NCBI RefSeq assembly: GCF_040436345.1 | Contig: NC_133230.1 | Span: 5,663,297 to 5,727,296 of the forward strand | Source of the DNA: Pagrus major | Lineage: Eukaryota; Chordata; Actinopteri; Spariformes; Sparidae | Reading direction: 5' to 3' | DNA length: 64,000 nt | Part shown: positions 12,759 to 25,600 of the stretch, piece after piece | How the letters are laid out: every line of letters begins with the position of its first letter | Position numbering within the stretch: position 1 is the first letter of the stretch | Made by a program: the position numbers and the translations under genes | Notes under the pieces: model-generated | Databases searched by the model: none | What the model was told of the DNA's origin: nothing | The model's input: the letters and a program-made list of their open reading frames with translations, nothing else

Positions 12759-15700
12759 TCAGCTTGGCACCCAGCTGTGAGGGGAGGTCTGTTTCGAACT
12801 CGAGAAGCTTCCTGAATTCCTGTTGGCGTTCTGGGCGGAGGTGAGGCGAGAGTCGAAGCTCAGGTCCAGGCAGTCTGCGTCCATCAGTTCATTGCGGATG
12901 ATGGAGTCCATGTCGCACTCGAGACTGCCGTTGAACACGTCGAGGTCCAGATCAGCGGGAAAGCGGTCCTGGCCGGATAAACCAGAGCCGAGCTGCATAG
13001 AGGCGTTCTTGCTGGGAGACTTCAGGTGCGGCTGCTTGGCGTCGTTGTGGCCGGCGTCGTTGTCAGAGGTCGACAAGCCAGCTTGCCAACCAGGCACTGA
13101 AGAGCTTTGGGCCTGACCTGCGCTGGTGTGGTTCACCAGCATGTGGTCTTTGCGGAGCAGCATGGCGTTTCGGCGCGAGTTCTGCAGGGCGATGGCGGTG
13201 CTGGCCTGCGACATCAGCGGGTCGGACTGCGTCAGCATGACGTTGCTGTGGCTGTGGGAGTCCAGGCTGAGCAGGTCCTGCAGGGTCTGGTGGTCGCTGA
13301 AGTGCGGGATGCAGGAGAAGGTGGTCTGCTTGTTCTCCTGGATGGTCTGCATGGGCGACTGGCGCAGGCTTGTGATGGACGGAGGGCTGAAAAGAGGGTT
13401 TGGCCCGTAGCTGCCAGAGGGGCTCCCCAGACTGCTTCCTGAGCAGCTGAAAGTAAACACTGACCCCTGACCGTTGGCTCCGTTGTCTTCCTCTCCAGGA
13501 GGAGGCTGCTGGGATGCTGTCAGGCTGATATTGTCTAAAAGGTCGTCCATCAGGTTGTCAGAGAGCCCGTCGTTGAGGTTCATGGTACCTGCCAGGTCAG
13601 AGAGCCCCGTGGGCCCCGTGGACGGGGACATGCTGCTGGGGCTGGAGTACAGCATCGGGGACAGGGGCGAGTCATCATCAGGCACCTCATCCAGCTCCAG
13701 GTTGGCCAGGATCGGGGACAGACGACCGCTAAGTGTGCTGGCGTTAGAATTGGTCCGGGAGCGGAAGTCTGTCCAGGCGTCCAGCTCGTCACTGCTGCGG
13801 GAGGTGGGACTTCCTGTCCATTTGGAGAGGCTGGAGGAGCTCTCTGAGCTGCCCTCTTGAGCTGCCTGCAGCGAGGCTTTCTTCTTGGTGGCACGTCCTC
13901 GGGCACCTTTGATGTACTTGCTGTTATCCATCGACACAGCCCGTCGTCGGGGAGCTTTGCCTCCTTTACCACCTTCAGGGTTGACCATCCACCAGGAGCT
14001 TTTCCCTGTCCCCTCATTCTGGACTTTCACAAAACGACTATGGAGGGACAGATTGTGTCGGATGGAATTCTGAAATAAAAACAAACGAAAACAATTAAAT
14101 ACATGTTTAATTCTTGTTGTTCCTTCGTACGGCAAGTTCAGTCAGTCAAAATTGAGACAGAAAGTTGGTCTGTAAACTGTGACGTTTACTACAAATAGTT
14201 GAGATTGAAACTTCATTTCTTGACCTTGGAAACTAGGTCAAGAAATTAGTAGCCGAGCTGGAGCTTTCCATGGAACCACATAATCTTCCTCAGCAGGTGG
14301 CGAGCCGTCACGGCAAGATTTCCATTTTGAGGGTTAATTTAACCATCAGTTTAAGTCTTTCAAGCCAACGTGGACACAAAGGTCTTTAAATTCGTCAGAA
14401 AAATGGACAATTTGACATCTACAACTCCATGACAACTGTGCATCTGCTGTGGAAGATCATGTGACACGTTTGAAAGCTCCAGAACAGCTACTGAATGGAC
14501 CTTGAGCTGTTTGAGTAATCTGATCACCACTGTTGACGCACAAAATCACGTAGATTTTTTTCAGATTTTTGTTGAGGGCATCTGCAATCGACTTTTCAGG
14601 CAATTATAAGAGATCACTGTATATAATGTCCTCTTACTTCTGTCTCCGTAGTCTGAACAGCTAACTTTTATTTCACTCACAGCTGCAGGCAGACTCTCTG
14701 TTTTTGTACCTTTCACAATAAAAGTCATAGGCGGTATATGCTGCATAACTGCTAATGGATGTGTAGTCTTGTTTTCTTAAGTTCGCTCTGACCATTTTAT
14801 TAACAGACCACTCAATAAAATAATTTATAATATCAAAATATAATTTTAGCAGTTAATCCCCCTGCTTTCTGCTTAAGTGTAAAATACCAAGCACATTTCT
14901 AGATTTTCAAATTATTTTGTTTGCCTAAGGCACCTTCTCTTTTCATTATTTTATTAAGTAGACATAAACATAGCCTACTTTATTAAGGAAATTTACATTT
15001 TGGTTGTTAAAACCACATTATTTAGGGTGTTATTGTTATTTTTTTGCCTCACAGTTGCTAAAATGTTCTAACTTTATTAACATTTTCAATTCATCTTTTA
15101 TCAGCTGTGGTCTGTTGCCCCTCTGGGCCACCATAGTGTAGTGTACCAGTGGGCATGTTTTGGAAGGGCCGTGGTTTGTGGCCCTTGTCGTAATTAAACA
15201 GGCTGTGATACTTTTTACCCACATTGCCCGATCCAAGTCAGAAGCAGACACTTCTTTATTTTAAGTGGCCACAAACCAAAAGAGGATAATAAACACTGCT
15301 CTGAAGATAAAAACAGATATTTAACACTGTAGGCTTCCCACAACAGAAGATTCAGGGTTTTCTGACACTAAACTATTACAACTAGATACCGAGCCACACT
15401 AACACTGCAGTGTCTTCGAAGAGACACGTCTCCTGTGCACCTCACACTGTGTGACCTATTTCTGGCTGCTCGGAAAGGTCTACAGGATTTCCCTGGAGAT
15501 GTTCCCAACCATGTACAAAATTAAACAGCTGGAGCCAGCGTGACCGGCCCACACTAAGTCACACTGCAGTAACAGAAGGAGAAAAAGTCTGCAGTGATCT
15601 CTGCAGCCCAAAGGCCGACTTCACTGGGAGAAGGTCCAGCATAATTCACTTAAGCTTGAATTAACTCGAGTAAACTGAGGTCATATTTAAATCCAATCCT

Positions 15701-18700
15701 CAGAAGATTAAACCAATCAAACACTAAACAAGCTCACACAAACATTCAAACTACAGCTGCCCATGGCCTTGACAATATGGATCCTATAAATGGCAGATGT
15801 GAAGGGAAATTGCTCTCCAGCTTTGTGATGACTGAGAGATCACAGACGAGCGTCGCCCACGGTTTTCCTCTGGATGCAGTGAGTCAATGGAGTGACCCGC
15901 TGACACCAAACTTCCAGCAAAGCCCTCACCACAAGCCAATTAAAGGATTAGGCCAACAAGCAAACACTTTCATCACTTACAGCAACAAAGAACATGTGGC
16001 TTGCAGAAATAACACAGCAGTACCTCACTGCTCTTATTTCTTATTTTCTCTCACCGCAGATAAGCTGGAAAGTTGGCGGCTTTTGCTTATTACTCAGAAA
16101 AAAACAAAGATCTCCTTATGAGGTTCCTGACTATGAAGTGACTCAGTTGGTTTGGCATATTTTCTTATATTTGGAGTGTCTGGCTTGCCCTCTGACTTTT
16201 GAGATAAGGGTGGTGTGTTTCTTTAGTTTACATCTTGCAAACAAATCCCACGAAAAGACCAGAACAGACAGTGCGCTCGTCTGTCTCTCAATACTTTCCA
16301 ACTTCCTTAAACTGTGGCAGTCAGTCCAGGCTCTCAGGTCTGTGCGTTAAATACGAAGCTTGATAAGTATTCATCAGTAATGTGGATGAGTAGGAGCAAA
16401 CAATGGAGGCAGTGGGAACTATAAACAGGGGAAGCCAGCATGACAAACACTGGAAACAAGGGTAACAGTTAACGGTTAGTTCCTCGTCAGCATCTTGTTT
16501 CTTAAATCAGGTCGGAAAAATACGGAGCGATTAAAAGAAATTTCCTACAACAGCTCCGCACTGTAGTTTTTCACAAATGTGAATTTTTTGGGACTATTTT
16601 TATCCAGAAAATAGGCGAACAGGCGCCTGTGAGTGGGCCTATTAACAGCAGCAGGATGGTGTCCTTATCAACAAACATGTCACCCAGTGCACCCACGTGA
16701 CTCACTGATGTGTTTTTAATAGCTTTTGGACAACAATGGAGCTCTATGGCACTCAGGAATGAGATACATCAGGCTTTGTCTACACAGACAGTACTTGGTA
16801 GTAGGATCAATTCATTGTTCGTTTTTGGCCCTTTTAGGGGATTATTCAATAATATGAAAAAGTAATATATCCTCAGACTTAATGGTTTATTATGCAGAGA
16901 CATTTCCCTTTTCCTGTATTTAGTTTTTTTGTTTTGCTGTGTTTGGGACGTTTCTGGACATCCGAAAGACAATTTGTTGAGTCTCATTCCCAGGTTGTCA
17001 AATACTGACACTTCAGGTCCAACGCGCTGGTATCTGATGACCTGTGAATCAGACTTATCAACCATCTTTCTTCAGAATTGCTTGCTGCAAACACCAACCA
17101 ACAAATCCTGAGCACTACGCCTTTGACCTTTAACCTGATCTTTGACTCATCTTGCTTCAATGTGGCTTAAACAAAACCCTCAAGTCTCCACATTTCCTCA
17201 TCAGCTGGACTGAGTCCATTTCCTTTAGCTGGGTTTATAACCAGAGGACTGGACTGATAATTAAAAGGAGATAAATCTCTGATTGTTTGATGAAGAGTGC
17301 CAAGGAGATGAAGCTGAGAGCAGCGCAGGTGTTGATAAAACACACAGGGGGGAGCAACTCGGAGGTGGTTTTTGATTTCCGGACCAAATATGAATATTTA
17401 CGATTGTTTTCATCCCTATTTTCAGCAGGATTTGAGCACTTAAGCTCCCTTCTACCTAATCAGAATGAAAGAGTATGTTTGTAGGTGTTTTTCCTCGAGA
17501 AATGAAACAAATTGTACCCGTCTGTAGATGCTAAAATTTACAGATTAAAAACATTAGCCAAGCAAGCCATTAATCACTCACGTCATGACCTACAGGGAGC
17601 AGACACACTAAAAGCATGAAATCCAATACAACAGCCCTGCAATAAATAAATAAATAACCAACCCGTTGTGACACTTCAGTTCTGGTTGAGCCTGTCGGAG
17701 AGGTTTTGATCAACTCTCCAGACATTTATGAGGCTGTAAATTGTAAAGCTGCTGGATTAGACTGTATTATGTTACAGCAGGTGGGCAAAACAGCAGTCCA
17801 ACAGAACAATACAACATAATCTACCCCGAACAATTCAAATGTCTCCTCATAAACACAACATTCCTGCTTTATTCTGGGTCTGTGTGACATGTAGCAGCTG
17901 AAACCGTCCGGCCTGCATCTCGAATTAAAGATCTCGAGGACGTTATTGTATCTTGAAAGCTTCGGGGACGCGTTAAATCTCCCAAATGCTGCACAGGTAC
18001 GTACAGTAGGAGCCATACAGCGTTTTTAAAAAGATAAATCACAAAGAGCAACTCCTGCCTGCCCCTCCCCCACGCAGTCATAGCAGCTCTGCAGCAGCAG
18101 CAGCAGCAGCAGCAGCCTTTGAGCAAAGCCTCGTTCTGAGCGGGGACTGGAGCAATGCCAGTTTAGCCAGAGCCAGATCCGAAGAGAGAAAACACTGAGC
18201 TTCTCTCACACTGCTACACATTGACCTACATAATTTATAGTCAGCTGATTGATTCTTGTGCCCGGGCCACATGAAAAGACAGTGTGGCACACAAGCGGAG
18301 GTCGAGCCGCTGTGCCTGCCTGCCTGCATGGTCATCATTTATACAGGAGCCGAGTGTTTTGTTTGGATTCACATCAGAGAGGGAAATCTGAGCGTTTAAC
18401 CCTCGCGTTGGAGCGACAACACAACGTTTGTCAGTGAAATCTGGTGTGATCCTGGTGTCCAGGTCTGGGTTTACAACCTGAACATGCCTGAGGACATTTC
18501 TTTTTGCTCACAGTTCCTCCTCATGCAGATGACCAACCTTTAAAGCTGATTGCTGAATGTCACACAGCTACAAAGCATCTCCCAGGAAATGCTGATGTCA
18601 GCACTTTCTGAAAGCCTCACCGTTAACCCTTTCCTCTGCATCTGCAAGCCTGTATCCGTCTGCAGCATCCAAACATGAATGAAAAGCTGGAGCGCCGCTA

Positions 18701-19929
18701 ATCTGATGCATTAACTAACCAGCTGATTCTGTGCAGATTAATCAGCTATTAGGATCAATTTGTCTCCCAAACACACTGACGAGGGTCAAAGCATCGACCC
18801 TTCATGAAGAAACCTCCTGGAGTCAGCCTGCAGCCCACATCCACACAGTTGTGCAGGATTACAAACCTATTTCCAGAGTTTTTCTAGCCCCCCACCACCC
18901 CCACCACAACATCTAAATCCTGCAAAGCTCAAAGCTTTCATCAGACTTGATTCCATGACAGATGAATTGGTTTTCCAGGCCGAACTAATCCTTAAAATCA
19001 AACAGAAGCGGGGCTTGTAAGAAGCCCCTCTGTTGCAGTGTGAGCAGTTTGTCTGAAAGTGAAAATTAACTTTGCATCGCCTGTTTTTGAGTATCGACTT
19101 TCATACCCCTAACCTGCTGCCTTGTTATTGCTGGATTAGTGTGATTGCACTCTTGCAACTGAAACCTTATATTGTGACAGCATATCATGTGTCAGGTGGC
19201 CAAACATTCCCAGATCCCCTTGCTTATTATTCACATATTCATAAAATCATCCTGTACGTGTTGGTGTCTGCACCCTCCTCCTCCTCCATCTGTGTGTGTG
19301 CATGCCTTGTGTGTCTTTACATGACCACAGTATGGTCTTTGTTATGATGACAGCAGCGCCAGCATGCCACCGCTCACCTTCCAGCCAGCAGAGCTGTTGC
19401 TGTCGCCTTTGTCCTTGAAATATGGCACAGACCTCACCATCCAGTCATAGATTTGGGACAAGGTCAGCCTTTTCTCGGGGGAGCTCTCGATGGCTTGGGT
19501 AATGAGGTCTGCATAGGAGTAGTTGCCCCAGGCGTTCCTGCGGGCGGAGGACTTCCTCAGCTGCTGGGAGGCAGAACCGCCCAGAGCCGCGGAGGGGGTC
19601 TGCGCCGAGGAGGGCGAGCCGTCGGCGGCCTCCTCCCTGCAGGGGCCGCGCTGGACCTCCACGGGCTGGGAGACGGAGCTGCTGCTCGGCTCCCTGGGTT
19701 TAACACCGCCGCCGCTGTCTTTCTGCGCATCTCCGCTCCCCGTGCTGCCACCCTCATCATCCTCCTCTTCGGGGATTACGTCAGCGTCATTCGTCCCGGG
19801 CTTGCCCGCACCAGACTCCGGACGGGGAAGGGGCCAAGTGCAGGAGCGCGGCCGCTTCTGGGGCTCGAAATCCGGATCGATCTCAACGTTTGAGGGAGGC
19901 TCGTTGCTGCTGCGCGGCGCCTCAGCCAT
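12759..19929 (-). CDS. foxo3: Forkhead box O3 transcription factor
   Basis: Two coding exons, 19378-19929 (552 nt) and 12759-14069 (1311 nt with stop), give 620 aa. The start [10 protein letters not shown] matches the FOXO N-terminus; an in-frame ATG ten codons upstream is ignored because orthologues begin at MAEAP. The forkhead domain runs from about residue 130 to 225, and its recognition helix [10 protein letters not shown] (185-194) sits at the start of exon 2, the split typical of FOXO genes. All three AKT sites are present: RPRSCT (T31), RRRAVS (S230) and RSRTNS (S292). A basic localisation stretch surrounds 240-248. The C-terminal transactivation region contains [20 protein letters not shown] and ends SWVPS. 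These favour FOXO3 over FOXO1, 4 or 6; the a/b paralogue is undecided. FOXO3 is a nuclear activator of stress, metabolic and apoptotic genes, excluded from the nucleus by AKT phosphorylation. Confidence 0.96.
14170..14560. repeat. Probable interspersed repeat with a hairpin, foxo3 intron 1
   Basis: A perfect 12-bp inverted pair, ATTTCTTGACCT (14215-14226) and AGGTCAAGAAAT (14235-14246), flanks an 8-nt loop. The following 300 bp contains wording I associate with a dispersed teleost repeat (for example GTGGAAGATCATGTGAC, reading CTGTGGAAGATCATGTGACA here). Element ends were not found. Confidence 0.35.
14561..18090. other. foxo3 intron 1, middle part
   Basis: About 3.5 kb of intron with no supported exon. 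Short open stretches on both strands lack conserved protein text or matching splice signals. Nothing further identified. Confidence 0.6.
18091..18117. repeat. CAG trinucleotide run in foxo3 intron 1
   Basis: About nine uninterrupted GCA/CAG units. It lies within the intron, 1.26 kb downstream of exon 1 in transcript direction, and is not translated in any supported model. Confidence 0.9.
18118..19377. other. foxo3 intron 1, part next to exon 1
   Basis: Unique-looking sequence of mixed composition with no supported exon. The foxo3 exon 1 donor (GTGAGCGG on the minus strand) is at its right end. Confidence 0.6.
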
Positions 19930-20611
19930 TTTAATCGCGATATCTCGGTCGGTGCACAAAGGGTTATAAAATCACTCAGGTCGCATTCCATCAATGTTGT
20001 GTGCGGGCTTCAGAGGCAGTTTATTTACTATGCACGGTATGCAAAAATGTCCAGCCTGCAGCCCCAGTCCCAAACACGTGTCCGTCAGTCCGTCCCCGTC
20101 TGTCCTCCTGCACGGCGTCCAGTCCGCAGCATTAACAAAACATTGGCTTTTCTCGTGCACAGCCCACACCCTGGCCAACATGCATTGCAATGTGGTTGAA
20201 ATGTGGAGTTAAAGACAGGACGAGTGCGCGGAGAGTGTCCAGACGCGTTCCTTCACAGGCGTCCTGCACCGCGGTCCTGCGACGTGCATGCCAGAGAAAC
20301 TAAGAAAAAAAAAAATTACACCACTCCACCTAATGCCTCCACATCAGCTTTATCACTCCGCACACAGCTGCCATCTTGACCATTTCCTTCTCTCCCAAGT
20401 TCTTTATCATCCGTGCAGAGGGCTGCCAGCCGCCTGAGCGCTGCGCTGCTGTCCAGATACCATCAAGGCGGAGATTTGCCTTTTTCTCAAGGCCCCGCAG
20501 CGTTTTTTTCTTCTTCTTAAAGGGGGGCTGGTGGAGAAACGTGGCGAGGCTCAAATCCGCGGAGAAAACACTCATGCATCCTGGCTGTACATGTGTGGCA
20601 TGTTGAAGGAG

Positions 20612-20644
<33 letters not shown>

Positions 20645-20760
20645 CGGTGTCCTCTCCTCTGCGCGTCCAGCAGCCTGCAAACACTTCATTCAATCTGCTG
20701 CTGCTGTGCTTTGCGCAAACGCTCCGAGTCCAAGAGGAGGAAGGAAAAAAAAAAAAAAAA
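19930..20760 (-). promoter_or_regulatory. foxo3: foxo3 5' UTR and presumed promoter region
   Basis: CpG-richer than its surroundings and directly upstream of the foxo3 ATG. On the minus strand it holds a short upstream frame beginning MVKMAAVCGVIK (near 20330-20380) whose second ATG lies in a YY1-like AAGATGGC context. It also holds the CAG run at 20613-20644 and a poly-A tract near 20746-20760. Transcription start is not resolvable. Confidence 0.45.
20613..20644. repeat. CAG trinucleotide run upstream of foxo3
   Basis: Ten or more CAG units about 690 bp upstream of the foxo3 start codon, likely in the 5' UTR or promoter. Confidence 0.9.
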
Positions 20761-22624
20761 CCTCGATCCTGCCCCCTGGACTGCACTGAAATTAAAGTGA
20801 CAGTGTGGAGATGTCTGCAGGCCGGTGACATCACCGTTTACACCTCTCATATGAACATGGGAGTCTCTAATTCTGCAAAATACAGCTGACTTTACATGAC
20901 TGGGTGAAATAATATCACAATATTTGAGGCTAAAACACCTTTAGAGCCTGATTGATCCTCGATTTTTGGGGGGCTGATGTCGATATCGATATTAGGGAGT
21001 TAAAGATCCGATATCATATCAGCTAATATATAGAATATATCATAAAGTGTGGTCATCAAACACTTGTGATAAAGGTAAATATAAAGGTAGGATATTTTAT
21101 AGCTAAACAATGTTCTGTAAAATATTCATATCTGCACATATCAGACATCATATATTCCCATATTCCATCCATAGTTCCCTTCATGGGGAATAATGATATA
21201 ACAATATTTTCATATTTATTTGTCCATACTGAGATGCACAATGTAGATCAATATTTTTTGAAACTCTTTTAAAGCACTTCATGAAGACTACAATCAAATG
21301 TCACTGTATTTTTAGGCCAAATACTTTGATATCGATGTTGCCACAATATTGTAGGGAAATTACTTTACTGTAATGCGGCCTTGTCATATCATAATATAAC
21401 AATATAGTCTGATATACAGATATTGTATAGTCTTAACTTAAAAACTGAATTACTGATGGAGAATTCCAGGACTTACCTTTTTTTTTTCCCGCAGAACTTT
21501 CGCTTAGTCTGTTGTTGTGAGATCAAAAGTTGCAACCACAGACCATATGTATATACATAAATACATTTTAGAAAGAAATATCAAACGCATGCCCAGTCCT
21601 AAGTGAGGCTACAAGCTACAATATTGCTGTTATATCACAGCAGACATCTGAGGGTTTAAGAAGAGAAGATGTGGTCAAGATTTGTGATGAAAATTAATAA
21701 AACTGACAGAGTTACTTTACAGTGCTGTTTTTCTTTTCATCTGAGCTTTAACCTGCTGAAATTCACACTTGAGATTTAGTTTCTGCAAAAAATAATATCT
21801 TCCACTAAATAAAATGCCACCAACTGTCTCTGTACCAATAACACTTTTTCTGTTTGTATAGGAGTTAAACTTTAAAGTGTTTTTCTCACTTTCACTGCCC
21901 ACGCTTCTTTGTTTTTGAAAGGCGGCGTGTATTACTCAGTGTTTACATAAAGAAAAGATTCATGCAAGTTGCCAAAAAAGTTAAAGCAAACTCCCGACAC
22001 TTGATCGAAGACAGATGCATAAACATGAAGTGCCCTGGAGGAAACACTTACTTACAATACTGATGAATCCTGTCAGAAATTATTTTTCAGTCAGACGAAC
22101 ATTTCATAAACCTCATCCACAAATCAGAAATAAAACACACAAGTTTAAATCTCCCAACCGCTCAGCTGCCATTGTATTTAGGCTTGCATGAGAATCATAT
22201 ATAACTCGTTGCGATGCATTATATTTTCATAAACATTGTGTAGCACAAAAGTGAGTAAAATGTCCCTTAAATCTTCATAAAAGCTCCTCTGGGAATCCAT
22301 TTTCAGAGGTCGTCCAGCTCAGGTTTATAAAAGTAAATACAGTTGGACCACGATATGATACAGAGTTAAAAGCAATATGACACCCTCCCGTTTCTCTTAA
22401 AAATGATCTGTAAAGTGCAACGTCACAATAAAGTCATAAAGGCCTTAAGATTTCAATAAATATTCTCTGTGCAACACTTGCACTCATACTGTTGAGCAGT
22501 CCCACTGGGTTTGTGCTGGACGAGATGAGTAGGAGGAATAGTGTTCGGTCTGGACTGTTTTTTTTTGGCAGAGTGCAGTTTATGGAGTATGTTGGTTGTG
22601 TAACATGGCCGACTTTTCCAAATG
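20761..22624. other. Spacer between foxo3 5' region and afg1l stop
   Basis: A/T-rich. Around 20945-21130 it carries text such as GATGTCGATATCGATATTAG that resembles a common fish repeat. The right part probably includes the afg1l 3' UTR, but no convincing reverse-strand polyadenylation signal was fixed. No gene seen. Confidence 0.5.
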
Positions 22625-25600
22625 TTACACCTGTGACTTTAAGCTTCTGTCTCCCTCGAGCCAGTATTCTTCTGTCTGCATCTCTGTGAGTCGAGACACC
22701 GTCCTCTGGAAGGCAAACCTCTCCTCTTCTCCGCTGAAGATGGCCAGACTGCTCGCTTCATCCTGTCGAGACCCATATTAAAAGTTGAATAGTGAAACAT
22801 GCATCAATCAAATGGCTTTACATGAGTTATTACAACAGTCTTTATCTTTACATTAGGGCTGCAACTATTATTTCACCATCGCTTAATCTGCAGATTATTT
22901 TCACGTTCATGTTTTTGTGTATAAAATGTCAAAAAATGTGAAAAATTCTTCAGATTGTTTTTTTTGTCCAACCAACAGTCAAAAACTCCCAAACTCTTCA
23001 TTTACTCTCATAAATGACAAAGAAAAGCAGCAAATCTCCACATTTAAGAGAGGCAACAAGAAAGTAGGCTGACAGAGATGCAACAAAGGTCCCCAGATGA
23101 ACTTGAACTGGGGATGTTGGAGTTGCCGTAGCTAAAAGCGTTGTTGAAGTTGGTGCACAAGCTTGAAGGTGTACGTAACATGCTGGAGCAGCTTTACTGA
23201 GCCATTTTACATTTTTTCATTTGTTTGTTTATGTTTAAAAAACAAGTCTCCATCTACTTCAGTTGTTTAGGAGAACGCTGCAACGCAGTCTTACTGCGAA
23301 TCTCCAGAAATGTTTGGTGGACTATGAAACTTATCACACCTGACTTTCCATCAACATGGGGGTGAGTATATAGTGACTGATCTCTCATTTTTTGGTGAAC
23401 TTATCCTTTAACACTGAGAGACTAAAGCACTCACTATACATAAAATTGAACTCATGTATCCCCACAACTGTTTATTCAGTCCAAAATGAGATCTAATGGA
23501 TTTATAGCCGTACTGCAGTCGGTAATATACTGACGCACAGGTAAAGATGAACAAAGTAGTCTGACATACTTTCAGATGTGAGTTTTAAACTGTAGTCACC
23601 AACAGTCAACAGCCTCAGCCAGCTTAGTAATCAACGTTTTACGACTGAGAGGACACACCCAACTTGAAAAACTGGTTTAGATGTGAAAACAGTCGGCGCT
23701 CTCACCCTTTTTAGCCCCAGATCGTCCATCAGAATGTGACTCTCATCATGACCGTGATCACCATCGAGTATGAAAACATCCTCCAGCGGACGGTCTGCAA
23801 GAATCACCACCCGCACCTGCAACACGATCAAATAATTATAAAAATCCCAAACAAAAAGCTGAAGTTTGGTGTTTGACTGTAGGTCGAGTATGTGTGCAGA
23901 TAACAGCAGTTTACCTTGTGGTCGTAGAGAGCGTCCACGAGTGTTATGAGCCGCCTGGCTTGAGTTTTTTTGTTCAGCGTCAGCTGAGGAATGTGTCGGA
24001 TAAAGATGGTGTCAAACAGCCGTGACATCTCCAGGTAATCACTGGCCCCTAAAGGCTGAATTCAAGCACAAAAAATGGTGTGTAATAAACTTCTTTGGAT
24101 TGACGTGCTGCATATTTTACATTTCCTGAGATTTAATTAAACCACACTTTGTCTGAAAGTGCTTGTTTATTAGAAACCTGTGGCTTTATGAGATTGTCCT
24201 TACTTCGATTTTTACTTTTCTATTTCTTTGGATTGCTTCAGCCACCTGTGAGTGAATCATTCCAACACAACCAAAACTGTTCAAACCTGTTTCACTTTGC
24301 TTTAACGTCTGGTTGAGATCCAAACCGTTTCAACTGACACCAAAACAGACTGAGGCTAAATTACAGGGAAAGGTGTGTGAAATGATCATGATTGAGGAAA
24401 TAGTAGCTGTTAAATTTTGTTTGAAAATTCCATTCAATATTATCAGCTTCAGTGTCCAACACATACAGTGTGGATGTTTGTCTATGAAGCTTACTGTACA
24501 AGGACATTTTAAGGTAGTATAGCTGGATTGTGTCAACAGTATGTAGATACCACAATACATTCAAAACTAAACACTCCCAAGTTTGTATGTTCAATAAGTC
24601 AAATCTGAAATTCCTGAGACAAACCAAGCATGTCCAGACTGCTGCAGTGTAAACTGATTAGTTATCCTGAACTTGGAGGTTAACTTAGTTTTAAAATTGA
24701 ATGTTCAATACAAAGACACGATTATGTCATCATATCGATCGTAAAGTCCTGGAGAAGCAGAGTAGGAGTTTCTGGCAGAACTTCACCTACATCCAAGGTG
24801 CAAGATGAAGAGAAAGTCTAAAAGTAAGTGCTTCATGATGATCCAGACGGAGGTCACATGCCAAAACTCGTTTGTTAGACAACAAATTTGTTCTATACAA
24901 GACAAGTGTTGCTGGAGTTTTGATCTCATCATATCCATAGCTTAGTTAGCTGTGCAACTAGCGATCTGGGCTGGGAGTTCAGGGCACAAGGGGAGTGTTG
25001 ATGTTGTTTACACCGCTACCACAGGAGTTTTGGACCCCGGGAGGAGGAGGTTTGTAGGACGCAGCGGGTATTGCTGTCGAGGAGCAGCGCCAAGATGGGT
25101 ACAAGAACCAGATCCAGATGAGCGGCCAACGGAACTGGGGTCAGTGGCCTCTCAGTGAACACGGCCGGACCGGGAATGTTTTACGTATTGCACTTTTAAC
25201 AAGGTAACGGTCTTAGAGACTTACTCTGTCACACAGCTCCTCAAATGTACAGTCCGCGATGGTCCCACATGCTTTGTTCAGACGCACTTTCCTGTTGAGA
25301 ACATTCAGAACTCTTGGTCGTGTTACTGCGGAGAAAGACAGGACAGTAAGAACAGCACATGATAATACAATTATTACATCATGGAGGTTAAACCTAATTA
25401 CATACCAGCTGCGTAATAACATTAAAAGTCCACTTACTGTCATTTTGTTTAAAAGCCAGCTCATCAAACATCTTGTCTAGTGTTGCTTCTACATCAGGCT
25501 CACTGGAGCTGCAGGTAATGAAAAGTTAAAGTTAAAAACACACAACATGAAAACAACAGATCAAAATCTGGCATACAATACAATTTTTCTTAAAGGATTA

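Noticed and set aside
13107-13860. Plus-strand frames opposite the second foxo3 coding exon
   Set aside because: Antisense shadows of a strongly conserved exon; no splice sites or recognisable protein text.
19453-19969. Plus-strand frames opposite foxo3 exon 1
   Set aside because: GC-rich antisense of the foxo3 exon; no independent support.
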